Source: Novosphingobium sediminis
GTDB lineage: Bacteria > Pseudomonadota > Alphaproteobacteria > Sphingomonadales > Sphingomonadaceae
DNA length: 64,000 bases
Reading direction: 5' to 3'
Assembly (NCBI RefSeq): GCF_007991615.1
Contig: NZ_BJYR01000002.1
Location: forward strand, 186,001-250,000
The position numbers and the translations under genes were made by a program. A model generated the notes under the pieces. The model was not told the origin of the DNA, made no database searches, and was given only the letters and a program-made list of their open reading frames with translations. Shown piece by piece: positions 39,686 through 47,946 of the stretch; the first letter of the stretch is position 1, and each line of letters starts with the position of its first letter.

Positions 39686-40110
39686 GCGCCGGTGTCCGCG
39701 TGAAGGCCCGCGGCGGCAATCCCTGCCAGCGCGCAAAGCTCGTCGTTGTCCGAAGTATCGCCCGTCACGCCCACCGCGCCGAGCAGACCTCCGTCCGCGT
39801 CGCGGATCAGCACGCCGCCCGGCACCGGCAGCATCCCGCTCGGGAACGCCGCCTGCAGGCCATTGAAGAACATCGGCATCGCCGCCGCACGCTTGGCAAG
39901 CTCACGCCCGCCAAACCCCATGCCGAGGCAGCCCGCCGCCTTGCCCATCGCGATTTCCGGACGGTAGATCGAGGCATTCTCGTCGCGCAGCAAGGTCAGG
40001 ATATGCCCGCCGCGGTCGAGCACCACGCAGGCCAGCGGCGCGAGGCCGAGACGGCGTCCTTCCGCCAGCGTTTCAGCGGCAATCGTCTGTGCGTGCCCAA
40101 GCGTCAACAT
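39682..40110 (-). CDS. HbpS/GlcG-like (DUF336) protein
   Basis: 142 residues from ATG 40110; upstream codons in the frame lie in the promoter. Heme-binding/GlcG family, small octameric-type domain with LACVVLDRGGHILTLLRDENA and GGVLIRDADGGLLGAVGVTGDTSDNDE. Relatives occur with glycolate oxidase and in many aromatic-degradation operons, where they are thought to bind cofactors or small molecules. First gene of the operon, 38 bases downstream of the nod-box-like site. Confidence 0.85.
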   Translation of the reverse strand: MLTLGHAQTIAAETLAEGRRLGLAPLACVVLDRGGHILTLLRDENASIYRPEIAMGKAAGCLGMGFGGRELAKRAAAMPMFFNGLQAAFPSGMLPVPGGVLIRDADGGLLGAVGVTGDTSDNDELCALAGIAAAGLHADTGA

Positions 40111-40148
40111 ATCCCGGTTTTCTCCCGGCTCCGTTCTGCTGACAGTCG

Positions 40149-40176
40149 AACAATCTGTAAAAATGATTGTTTGGAT
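40149..40176 (-). promoter_or_regulatory. Nod-box-like LysR operator (ATC-N9-GAT)
   Basis: Read on the - strand, it is ATCCAAACAATCATTTTTAC followed by AGATTGTT. It contains a perfect inverted repeat AACAATC-N9-GATTGTT and therefore the ATC-N9-GAT motif bound by NodD-type LysR proteins. It also matches 18 of the 19 defined positions, from memory, of the distal half of the rhizobial nod box (ATCNAAACAATCRATTTTAC). It sits 38 bases upstream of the HbpS-like gene and 20 bases downstream of the NodD-like LysR gene stop. Confidence 0.75.
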
Positions 40177-40195
40177 AATTCGGTATAGACTAAAT

Positions 40196-41119
40196 TTATG
40201 GAGTGAGCTGCTCACCCTTGCGTGCGATGACCTCGATCCGCTCACGCAGCCAGGTGAGACCGGCATCGTCCTTGCGCCCCGGATGATAGCTCAGCATCTG
40301 TTTCATCGCCGGGATCTCGAAAGGTGAAGGCGCGGACGTGATCGCGAAGCGGCCCTTGAGCTGTTCGGCAAGACGCGAATGCATGACCGAAAGCCGGTTG
40401 GTGCCTTCGATCAGCCAGGGGACCGCAGTAAAAATCGCCACCGTCGCCTCGATCTTGCGGGTCCGGCCCATGAGCTCAAGCGTGCGGTCGGCATAGGAGT
40501 ACGTCCTGCCTCCGCCCAGCAGCACCGCGATGTGCCCTGCCTCGAAGAAGGCTTCCTCGGTGATCGTGCCCCCGGCAATGGTGGGATTGCCGCTCCAGCC
40601 GACCACCACCTGCGGCTCATGATAGAGCACATAGGACAAGTGGTTCCCGCCGATCACGTATTCAGGCGTGATCGTGATATCGATCTTGCCTTCCTCCAGT
40701 TCCTGCACCGTGCCCGGCTGCGGAAGATCGCAATCGACCCGGATGCCGGGCGCTTCCTCGGCCAGTTGCGCCACCAGCGGCACGATCAGCGAGGCAAAGA
40801 CATAGTCCGACGTCACGATCTTGAAATTGCGCTGCGACGTGCGCGGATCGAAATTGGGCGAGCGCGAGAGCATGACCTCAAGCCCCAGCAGGCTTTCGCG
40901 CACTTGCGGCATGAGTTCATCGGCAAACGGCGTCGGGTGCATGCGCTTGCCCTGAAGCTGCAGCAGTTCGTCACCAAAGTAATCGCGCAGGCGGGAAAGC
41001 GCCGCGCTCATCGCGGGCTGGCTCAGGTTCAGCCGCTCGGCCGAACGGCTCACGCTGCGCGTTGCCATCAACGCATCAAACGCGACGAGGAGGTTGAGAT
41101 CGAGACCCTTGAAGCGCAT
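40196..41119 (-). CDS. NodD-like LysR-family regulator
   Basis: 307 residues from ATG 41119. N-terminal winged helix-turn-helix (LSQPAMSAALSRLRDYFGDELL, about 33-54) and a C-terminal inducer domain. The first residues MRFKGLDLNLLVAFDALM are almost identical to those of rhizobial NodD, and the conserved PTPFADELMPQVRESL segment also fits the NodD/NahR/SyrM branch, whose members respond to flavonoids or salicylate-type aromatics. It is on the same strand as, and just upstream of, the aromatic operon, with a matching operator between them, and is divergent from the GH1 operon. Confidence 0.92.
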   Translation of the reverse strand: MRFKGLDLNLLVAFDALMATRSVSRSAERLNLSQPAMSAALSRLRDYFGDELLQLQGKRMHPTPFADELMPQVRESLLGLEVMLSRSPNFDPRTSQRNFKIVTSDYVFASLIVPLVAQLAEEAPGIRVDCDLPQPGTVQELEEGKIDITITPEYVIGGNHLSYVLYHEPQVVVGWSGNPTIAGGTITEEAFFEAGHIAVLLGGGRTYSYADRTLELMGRTRKIEATVAIFTAVPWLIEGTNRLSVMHSRLAEQLKGRFAITSAPSPFEIPAMKQMLSYHPGRKDDAGLTWLRERIEVIARKGEQLTP

Positions 41120-41250
41120 CCTGCCACCACCCTGCGGCTGGAATGCCGCTCTATCTATCCACAACGCTTATACGATTTTATGCATCATGACAATTTTACT
41201 TGATTGATGATTTCGCCCAGATCAGCATCAAACAGATGGGAGAAGGTGGA

Positions 41251-42585
41251 ATGGCAATCGATCGGCGCACGTTCGTGGCGGCCACAGCGGCAGGCCTTGC
41301 GCTGAGCGCCGCTCCGCGCGCAGCTGCAAAGGCGGTCAAGGCGGCTGCAAAGCCCGGCCCCTTCCCTGCCGATTTCATCTGGGGTGCGGCCACCGCCGGG
41401 CATCAGGTCGAAGGCAACAACGTCAACGCCGATTGCTGGCTGCTCGAAAACATCAAGCCCAGCGCCTTCATCGAACCTTCTGGCGACGCCGCCAACAGCT
41501 TCGAGCTCTGGCAGACCGATCTGCAGCTGGCAAAGAACCTCGGCCTCAATGCCTATCGCTTCAGCCTCGAATGGGCGCGGATCGAACCGGAACCGGGCCT
41601 GTTTTCAATGGCCATGCTCGATCACTACAAGGCCATCATCGAAGGTTGCCGCGCGCTTGGCCTGAGGCCGATCGTCACTTTCAATCACTTCACGACGCCG
41701 ATCTGGTTTGCATCGCGCGGCGGCTGGATGAACGACGAGGGTCCGCAACTCTTCGCCAACTTCTGCGACAAGGCCGCGCGCCATCTCGCCGAGGGGATCG
41801 ATCACGCCACCACGCTAAACGAACCGAACCTTTCCGGCGTCCTCCAGTACCTGCTTCCACCATTCCTGATGGATCAGGACAAGGCGATGGTCGAAGCTGC
41901 GGCGAAGAAGCTGGGCGTCCCGCTGTTTCTTGCCGGCAACGCACTCTACCAGCCCGATGCGGCACGAGTTCAGGGCCACCTTCAGGCAGCGCACACCATG
42001 GGCAAGGCCGCGATCAAGGCAGTACGCGGCGATCTTCCGGTCGGCGTCAGCCTCGCCATAGTGGATGAACAGGAAGTCGAGCGCGGCTCCTCCCGCGATG
42101 CGATGCGTGAGAAGTTCTACGGCTCGTGGCTGCGTCTTGCACGCGCTGACGATTTCGTCGGTGTCCAGAACTACGAGCGCGCGCTGTGGGGCAAGGCTGG
42201 CAAGCTCCCTGCGCCCGCAGGTGCGCGGCTCAATGGACGCGGCGCGGAGGTCTATCCGCCCTCGCTCGCCGGCGCAGTGCGTTATGCCTACGAAGTCGCC
42301 AAAGTCCCCGTCATGGTCACCGAACACGGTGTCGGCACTGATGACGATGCCTTGCGCGCCTGGCTGATCCCTGCCGCGCTTGATGAGCTACGCCTCGCCA
42401 TGGCTGACGGTGTGCCGGTGAAGGGCTATCTTCACTGGTCGTTGCTCGATAACTTCGAATGGGTGTTCGGCTACAAGATGCACTTCGGCCTGCACAGCTT
42501 CGACCCCAAGACCTTCGCACGCACGGCCAAGCCCAGTGCTGGGGTCTACCGCGACTACGTCCAGACCCACACCGCAAAGGCCTGA
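41251..42585 (+). CDS. GH1 beta-glucosidase with Tat-type signal
   Basis: 444 residues. ATG 41251 is preferred (AAGG just upstream); the sequence then opens AIDRRTFVAATAAGLALSAA, a twin-arginine-type signal. GH1 motifs: acid/base Glu191 in TLNEPN and nucleophile Glu358 in VTEHGVG, where His replaces the usual Asn of TENG. WSLLDNFEW is intact. A Tat-exported GH1 is unusual, as most are cytoplasmic. First gene of a + strand operon divergent from the NodD-like regulator. Likely hydrolyses aryl or oligosaccharide beta-glucosides in the periplasm. Confidence 0.88.
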   Translation: MAIDRRTFVAATAAGLALSAAPRAAAKAVKAAAKPGPFPADFIWGAATAGHQVEGNNVNADCWLLENIKPSAFIEPSGDAANSFELWQTDLQLAKNLGLNAYRFSLEWARIEPEPGLFSMAMLDHYKAIIEGCRALGLRPIVTFNHFTTPIWFASRGGWMNDEGPQLFANFCDKAARHLAEGIDHATTLNEPNLSGVLQYLLPPFLMDQDKAMVEAAAKKLGVPLFLAGNALYQPDAARVQGHLQAAHTMGKAAIKAVRGDLPVGVSLAIVDEQEVERGSSRDAMREKFYGSWLRLARADDFVGVQNYERALWGKAGKLPAPAGARLNGRGAEVYPPSLAGAVRYAYEVAKVPVMVTEHGVGTDDDALRAWLIPAALDELRLAMADGVPVKGYLHWSLLDNFEWVFGYKMHFGLHSFDPKTFARTAKPSAGVYRDYVQTHTAKA

Positions 42586-42589
42586 TCCC

Positions 42590-43462
42590 ATGCGCAAGAC
42601 ATTCGCATTCCTGGCTTCCCTGCTGCTGGCGCTCGGCGCGTCCCCGGCCTTCGCGCAAATGCCCGTCATCTCAGTCGATGCGGTGCCGCCAGTCCCCGGC
42701 GAACAGATCGTGCTGAACGACGTGCCGGCCGGCAACGAAGTGTGGAGCCGCGTGTTCGGTCAGGTCTGGGCGCGCAATGTCCAGCGTTCCACGCTCTATG
42801 TGATCCGCCCGATGAACGGCCGTGCCAACGGGAAGGCCGTCATCGTCGTGCCGGGCGGCGGATACATGTTCGTCTCGATCGACAGCGAGGGCTTCCGCGT
42901 GGCGGACCGGCTTGCCGCGCAAGGCTACACGGCGTTCGTCCTCAAGTACCGGGTGAACCCCACCCCGCCGACATCCGAGGGCTTCATGGCAGACATGGCC
43001 TCGAAGTTCGGGCAGCTGGGCAAGGGCGAACTCGCCGAACTGCCGCCCGCCGTCGATGATCTTGCCGCTGCCGTCGCGCTTGTCAGCAAGCGCGCAGGCG
43101 AATGGAAGATCGACCCCAGGCAGATCGGCGCCATCGGCTTCTCCGCCGGCTCGCGCTCGCTCATCCGGCTGATCGAGAAGCGGCCCGAGGCGGCGCTGCT
43201 GCACCATGTCGGCCTCATCTACCCGCCGATGACCCAGACCGTTGCCGGCGGCCCCCGCCCGCCCCTGTTCATGGCGATTGCCGCGCACGATCCACTGTTC
43301 AAGCAAGGCGGCCTAAAGCTCGTCGACAACTGGCTCAAGGAAAGCGACGCGGTCGAGTTCCACCTCTACTACGGCGGCGAGCACGGCTTCGGCATGATGC
43401 CGAAAGGCACCACGAGCGACCGCTGGATTGACCAGTACCTCGATTGGCTGGCGGTGCAGTGA
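42590..43462 (+). CDS. Secreted alpha/beta hydrolase (acetylesterase-like)
   Basis: 290 residues with a Sec signal peptide (MRKTFAFLASLLLALGASPAFA). Oxyanion region VVPGGGYMF, nucleophile elbow GFSAGS, Asp in AAHDPLF and His in GGEHGFG complete a Ser-Asp-His triad. Resembles the acetyl-xylan-esterase/endo-beta-xylanase-associated group that deacetylates sugars. It starts 4 bases after GH1. Removal of acyl groups from acylated glycosides is a reasonable role. Confidence 0.85.
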   Translation: MRKTFAFLASLLLALGASPAFAQMPVISVDAVPPVPGEQIVLNDVPAGNEVWSRVFGQVWARNVQRSTLYVIRPMNGRANGKAVIVVPGGGYMFVSIDSEGFRVADRLAAQGYTAFVLKYRVNPTPPTSEGFMADMASKFGQLGKGELAELPPAVDDLAAAVALVSKRAGEWKIDPRQIGAIGFSAGSRSLIRLIEKRPEAALLHHVGLIYPPMTQTVAGGPRPPLFMAIAAHDPLFKQGGLKLVDNWLKESDAVEFHLYYGGEHGFGMMPKGTTSDRWIDQYLDWLAVQ

Positions 43463-43464
43463 CC

Positions 43465-44568
43465 ATGTTGCGGGGCCTCGGCGCGGCGCTGCTCTTGCTG
43501 GTCAGCGCCCCCGCGCTGGCCGGCGAACCGGTGCGTGATTGTCCGCTGGCGACTGCGCCGTTGGGGGTGAGTTCCCCGCTGTCGGACGTACTGATGCATC
43601 CCGGCGGCCCCGCCGCGCTGGAAAGTGTTGCGCCCGATCTCGTCACCGGCTTCACCCGCAACTTCGGCGGCGGCGGGCTTCCTCCGGGCTTTGCCAATAT
43701 CCTCAGCGTCGGCTCGCTCCTCGAAGTGCGCAGCGATGGCAATGCGCTCAAGGCCTCCGTGGCAGCCAAGCTCGCCGCGCTGCCCATCACCGACGCCTTC
43801 ATCGCCGCCCGCTGCGCGCGCTACGATCATGATCGCCCCGCCCTGCCTAAAGCGGACGGCCGGCCGCAAGTGCTGGTGTTCGAAAAGATCAACGGCTTCC
43901 GCGACAACCCGTCGGTCGACGCAGCGCGCAAACGCCTCACCGCGATTGCGGCGACACGCGGCTGGCAGATCGTGTTCACGGACCGCGGCGGCGTGATGAA
44001 CGCCGAAGACCTCGCCCGCTTCGCCGTTGTCGTGTGGAACAACGTGAGCGGCGATGCCCTTACCCTGCCCCAACGCGCTGCTTTTCAGGCCTACCTCGAA
44101 CAGGGCGGCGGCTATGCCGGCATTCATGGCTCGGGCGGCGATCCCGTGTGGTTCTGGGACTGGTACGCCGACACCCTGCTCGGCGCGCGCTTCATCGGCC
44201 ACCCCGGCCGCCCGCAATTCCAGACTGCGACCGTCACCCTCACCGATGACGCGATAACTGGAGGCGCCACTGCGGCCTTCCCGCTGCTTGAAGAATGGTA
44301 CTCGTTCGACCGAAATCCGGTGGCCGGCGGCGCAGTCGCCGCCGCGACGATTGACGAGAAGGACTACCAGCAGATCGGCTATCGCGGCGAGAGCCTCTCG
44401 ATGGGCTACCATCCCATCGCGTGGCGCAAGGCCATTGGAGCCGGCCGCATGTTCTACACCGCCATCGGCCACCGGCCGGAAAACTATGATGAGCCGCATG
44501 CAGCGGCGCTTCTGGCCGAGGGCATTGCCTGGGCCATGGGAACCAAGGGAACCAAGCCGAATGACTGA
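43465..44568 (+). CDS. ThuA-domain protein, secreted
   Basis: 367 residues, 2 bases after the esterase gene. Signal peptide about 1-20 (RGLGAALLLLVSAPALA). The ThuA/trehalose-utilisation-like domain (about 130-360) carries VLVFEKINGFRDNPSVDAA, GGGYAGIHGSGG and IGHPGRPQF. The fold is glutamine-amidotransferase-like, and its molecular function is not settled, though it is often linked to sugar or ketosugar metabolism. The N-terminal ~110 residues contain a separate region that I do not recognise. It overlaps the monooxygenase gene by 8 bases. Confidence 0.82.
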   Translation: MLRGLGAALLLLVSAPALAGEPVRDCPLATAPLGVSSPLSDVLMHPGGPAALESVAPDLVTGFTRNFGGGGLPPGFANILSVGSLLEVRSDGNALKASVAAKLAALPITDAFIAARCARYDHDRPALPKADGRPQVLVFEKINGFRDNPSVDAARKRLTAIAATRGWQIVFTDRGGVMNAEDLARFAVVVWNNVSGDALTLPQRAAFQAYLEQGGGYAGIHGSGGDPVWFWDWYADTLLGARFIGHPGRPQFQTATVTLTDDAITGGATAAFPLLEEWYSFDRNPVAGGAVAAATIDEKDYQQIGYRGESLSMGYHPIAWRKAIGAGRMFYTAIGHRPENYDEPHAAALLAEGIAWAMGTKGTKPND

Positions 44569-45703
44569 ACTCGCGCCGATCACAGCGATCTCAACCGCCC
44601 TCGTCGTCGGCGGCGGCATCGGAGGCATGGCAGCCGCAATTGACCTTGCCGCTCGCGGTGTGGCGGTCACGCTGATCGATCTCGATCCCGAATGGCGCGT
44701 CTACGGCGCGGGCATCACCATCACCGGCCCCACCTTGCGCGCCTACCAGCGCCTTGGCATGGTCGACGACATTGCGCGCGAAGGCGCCATTGTCGCGGGT
44801 TCCAGCATGTTCCTGTTCAATGGCATGCACCTGCGCGATCTTGATGAGCCCCCCATCGAGGAAGGCCTGCCCGCCACCGGCGGCATCATGCGCCCGATCC
44901 TGCACCACCTCATGCAGCAGCGCATTGCCGCTGCCGGCATCCCGGTGCGGCTTGGCGTGACCGTCGATACGCTCGCCAACCGGGATGGAGGCGTTGACGT
45001 CAGCTTCTCCGATGGCACCACCGGCCGCTACGATGTCGTCATCGGCGCGGACAGCGTCCGGTCGCGCGTGCGTGAGCTTGCCTTCCCGCACATGAGCGAG
45101 GCCGAGCGGACCGGTCAGGGTTGCTGGCGCGTTTCGATGAAGAAGCCGCCGACGCTCGAGCGCGGCGAGATGTTCTTCGGCCACCGCTACATGGTCGGCA
45201 TCACGCGCTGCGGGGAGGATCGCATCTACCTCTGGCTGCTCACCCCTCACGCAGACGGCGAAGATCGTCTCGAAGGCGAGGCGCTGGTCGCCCAGATGAA
45301 GGCTCACCTCGCCGATTTCGGCGGCAATGCCGGGTGGGTGCGCGATACCATGACCGCCGAGGACTGGGTCAACTACCGCCCCCTCGCCGCCAAGATCCAG
45401 CCCCGCCCGTGGTCCGATGGGCGGATCGTTCTGCTGGGTGACGCGGTTCACGCCACCACCCCGCACCTCGCCTCAGGCGCCGGCATCGCGGTCGAAAGCG
45501 CGCTGGTGCTGGGCGAGGAACTTGCCCGCGCAGAGAGCGCAGAAGCTGCTCTCACCGCCTACGAAGAACGCCGCTACGAACGCTGCCGCGATGTCGTGGA
45601 AACCAGCGTCTCGATCGGCGCCGCGCAGTTGGCTGGCCGCCCCGGCGAGGAAATCGGCGGCATCATGGGCGCCGCGCTTCACCGGCTGGCAGGGCCGTTC
45701 TGA
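44561..45703 (+). CDS. Group A FAD-dependent aromatic monooxygenase
   Basis: 380 residues from ATG 44561. Single-component flavoprotein hydroxylase of the PHBH type: FAD GGGIGG at about residues 18-23, the DG motif DVVIGADSVRSRVR, and the second FAD motif RIVLLGDAVHATTPHLASGAG. Uses NAD(P)H and O2 to hydroxylate phenolic rings. No signal peptide, so it is cytoplasmic. It ends the GH1 operon. It could hydroxylate an aglycone after deglycosylation, before ring cleavage by the VOC enzyme; inferred. Confidence 0.9.
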   Translation: MTELAPITAISTALVVGGGIGGMAAAIDLAARGVAVTLIDLDPEWRVYGAGITITGPTLRAYQRLGMVDDIAREGAIVAGSSMFLFNGMHLRDLDEPPIEEGLPATGGIMRPILHHLMQQRIAAAGIPVRLGVTVDTLANRDGGVDVSFSDGTTGRYDVVIGADSVRSRVRELAFPHMSEAERTGQGCWRVSMKKPPTLERGEMFFGHRYMVGITRCGEDRIYLWLLTPHADGEDRLEGEALVAQMKAHLADFGGNAGWVRDTMTAEDWVNYRPLAAKIQPRPWSDGRIVLLGDAVHATTPHLASGAGIAVESALVLGEELARAESAEAALTAYEERRYERCRDVVETSVSIGAAQLAGRPGEEIGGIMGAALHRLAGPF

Positions 45704-45728
45704 AGGCTAGGAATACGGCACCACCCCT

Positions 45729-45808
45729 CGTCACCCGCGAGCGCAGCGAAGCAATCCGGAGCGTCATGCACTAACGCCCTGGATTGCTTCGCTACGCTCG
45801 CAATGACG
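45729..45808. repeat. Palindromic dispersed repeat, copy C
   Basis: An 80-bp member of the copy A/B family with a diverged left arm (CGTCACCCGCGAGCGCAGCG) and a standard right arm ending CGCTCGCAATGACG; inner GAAGCAATCC/GGATTGCTTC. It lies between the convergent monooxygenase and TetR genes. Confidence 0.82.
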
Positions 45809-45829
45809 AACTAAGCGGTCCGAGAACCC

Positions 45830-46498
45830 TCAATCCGCGTGGCGCAAGTAGGCCAGCGCCATCTTGGCGATCTCGTCCTTGATAAAGCCCCACAGATAGG
45901 GATCGCTCGATTCCGGCGTCGAACCCAGACCGAACTGGCGCGCGATCGTGGCAAACACGATCTGGAACACAGCCAGCGCCTTGGCTTCGGGATCGGCGGA
46001 CTTGATCTCATCGCGGAACGTCAGGATCGCCGCGATCGACATTTCGGATGAACGCCGCGCGGTTTCCTTGCCCGGTTCCGACACCGCCGGATCGACCTCG
46101 GCGCGCGCCATGATCGTGCGCAGCAGCGGGGCATATTCTTCAAGGAATGCCGAATAGCGGGCGATGTAGCGCGGCAGAAATTCGCCAAGGCTGGAGGTTT
46201 CCGCCAGCACTTCGTCGATCATCACGCGCTCTTTCGCGAGGATCGTCTGGAGCTCCTCCGCGATCACCGCGTGCAGAAGCCGGTCCTTGCTTTCGAAACG
46301 CAGGTAGATCGATCCGATCGAGACCTGCCCGCGCTCGCTCACGTCCTGCAGCGTGAAGCTGTCGCCCCCCGTCTCGATCATCAGCGACTTGGTGGCCTCA
46401 AGCATCCGTTCGAACGAGGCAAGGCTGCGCCCCTGGCGCGGTTTGCGGCTGAGTGCTTGGAGTGCGAGCGCTTCGGTGTGGTGTGTGGCGGTTGACAT
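45830..46498 (-). CDS. TetR-family transcriptional regulator
   Basis: 222 residues. N-terminal HTH (LQDVSERGQVSIGSIYLRFESKDRLLHAVI, about 50-80) and an all-alpha ligand domain. Divergent from the LLM oxidoreductase gene across a 108-base gap, the usual layout for a local repressor. A partial palindrome in that gap recurs before the C-glycoside deglycosidase genes, so this protein may control both. Confidence 0.9.
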   Translation of the reverse strand: MSTATHHTEALALQALSRKPRQGRSLASFERMLEATKSLMIETGGDSFTLQDVSERGQVSIGSIYLRFESKDRLLHAVIAEELQTILAKERVMIDEVLAETSSLGEFLPRYIARYSAFLEEYAPLLRTIMARAEVDPAVSEPGKETARRSSEMSIAAILTFRDEIKSADPEAKALAVFQIVFATIARQFGLGSTPESSDPYLWGFIKDEIAKMALAYLRHAD

Positions 46499-46523
46499 TG
46501 GCCTTCTAGACCCTACTAAAACA

Positions 46524-46540
46524 GGAACGTCAATTCTAAT
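46524..46540. promoter_or_regulatory. Candidate TetR operator (site 1)
   Basis: GGAACGTCAATTCTAAT: an imperfect palindrome GAA-N6-TTC extended by TAAT, in the TetR/LLM divergent gap. Twelve of 17 bases match 52588-52604, including the identical AATTCTAAT. Confidence 0.4.
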
Positions 46541-46606
46541 TTGATTCGTCGAGTCCGTACCAGATTACCAAACCGGGCGGTCCAGACGGGGGGAGAAGAC
46601 AAGCAA

Positions 46607-47704
46607 ATGCGTTTCTCGGTGTTCCTCAACGCGCGCACGATGCGACCCGAAGACGATCGTCAGCTGATGAAAGACCTCGAGACGCACGCCCTGCGCGCAG
46701 GCGATCTCGGTTTCTCGGCGATCTTCATGCCCGATCACCATTTCAACGGTTACATGCCGGTTGCCAGCGACAGCTTCATCTTCGCCGCATACCTCGCGGC
46801 CAAGATGCCGCAGATGCACTTCGGTTTCTCGGTCGTCTCGGTCCCGCTGCACCACCCGGTCCGCCTTGCCGAGCGCATCAACATTCTTGATCACATTACC
46901 GAGGGCAAGCTGCTCGTCGGCATTGGCAGTGGCACGACGCCTGAGGAAATGATCGGCTTCGGCGTCAACTACAAGGATGCGGGCGCAATCTCCGACCGCA
47001 ACCTTGAACTGGCCGAGGCGCTCTGGGCCAAGGCCATGGAAGACCCCGCCATCGAGATCGACAATGGCCCGCATCAGGGACGCGTGCTCCAGCGCATTGC
47101 GCCCGCGCCCTTCACAAGCGGCCACGCCCGGCTGATGCCTGTCGCGATGAAGGAAACCAGCGCGCAGCGCGCAGCGACGCATGGCTGGCCCGCGTTCATT
47201 CCGGCTTTCACGCCCCCCAGGATCGGTGGCACGGAGCCTTTCGTCCACGTGAAGAAGTTCTTCGACATCTACCGCGACAAGCTGACCGCTGCGGGACACT
47301 CGGACGAGGTCGTCGCCAGCGCGCTCGACTGGACGACGCACACCTACCAGTGCGTACACGTTGCCGAGAGCGACGATCAGGCGCGCGAAGAGCTCGAAGT
47401 GATCCTCAGGGCCTATCAGGCCGCGGTCGAACGCGAGGCGGAATTCAACGCGCGCGCCGAAAGCAACGCCGAGAACACCAAGACCGACCGCACCCCCAAT
47501 GCGCTCACCGAAGACTGGATCGGCACCTGGTGCCTCTATGGCTCGCCCGAAACGGTGATCGAGCACCTCACCCCCTACAAGGAACTCGGCATCGGCAACG
47601 TGCTGTGCGGTACGACCACCGGCCCGCTTACCGAGGAACGCCTCCGGCTCGGCAACCAGACGCTCGATCTGGTTTCGCGCAAGGTCATGCCGGCATTGGC
47701 CTAA
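46607..47704 (+). CDS. LLM-class flavin-dependent oxidoreductase (luciferase-like monooxygenase)
   Basis: 365 residues from ATG 46607, preceded by GGGGGGAG. Bacterial luciferase-like TIM barrel: LGFSAIFMPDHHFNGYMP near the start, FGFSVVSVPLHHPVRLAERINILD, and GKLLVGIGSGT. FMN-dependent; needs a reductase, and none is seen nearby. Divergent from TetR and upstream of the receptor and glycoside operon. An oxidative step on an aglycone is plausible; the substrate is unknown. Confidence 0.88.
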   Translation: MRFSVFLNARTMRPEDDRQLMKDLETHALRAGDLGFSAIFMPDHHFNGYMPVASDSFIFAAYLAAKMPQMHFGFSVVSVPLHHPVRLAERINILDHITEGKLLVGIGSGTTPEEMIGFGVNYKDAGAISDRNLELAEALWAKAMEDPAIEIDNGPHQGRVLQRIAPAPFTSGHARLMPVAMKETSAQRAATHGWPAFIPAFTPPRIGGTEPFVHVKKFFDIYRDKLTAAGHSDEVVASALDWTTHTYQCVHVAESDDQAREELEVILRAYQAAVEREAEFNARAESNAENTKTDRTPNALTEDWIGTWCLYGSPETVIEHLTPYKELGIGNVLCGTTTGPLTEERLRLGNQTLDLVSRKVMPALA

Positions 47705-47724
47705 TCTATACACCGATTAGATTA
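47702..47724. promoter_or_regulatory. Inverted repeat upstream of TonB receptor 3
   Basis: TAATCTA-N9-TAGATTA, perfect 7-bp arms, beginning at the LLM stop codon and about 220 bases before the receptor gene. Possible operator for the receptor promoter. Confidence 0.35.
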
Positions 47725-47909
47725 TCCATCACCTTTATGAATGGTTATGGATGAAAACATACTATTTCACTTAATGGAACCGATCAGGCAGGACGTTCCT
47801 GTTCCGCCATTCCGGGCCGGACCCCGCTCATGCTGCGCCGCATGGCAGGTCCACCGAAATGGCAGCCCGGACTGACAGCACGGGCACGATATTAAGACCG
47901 CTAACCAGA

Positions 47910-47930
47910 CGCCCCGGCTCAAGCGGGGCG
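47910..47930 (+). other. Leader hairpin just upstream of TonB receptor 3
   Basis: CGCCCCG-N7-CGGGGCG, ending 16 bases before the ATG and 6 bases before the GGGAGGG ribosome-binding site. It may protect the mRNA 5' end or modulate translation. No T run follows. Confidence 0.45.
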
Positions 47931-47946
47931 CAATATGGGAGGGATC

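Noticed and set aside
41120..41250. A second ATC-N9-GAT site in the LysR/GH1 divergent gap
   Set aside because: ATC and GAT triplets occur but with wrong spacing (14-15 bases), so I do not claim a NodD-type site there.
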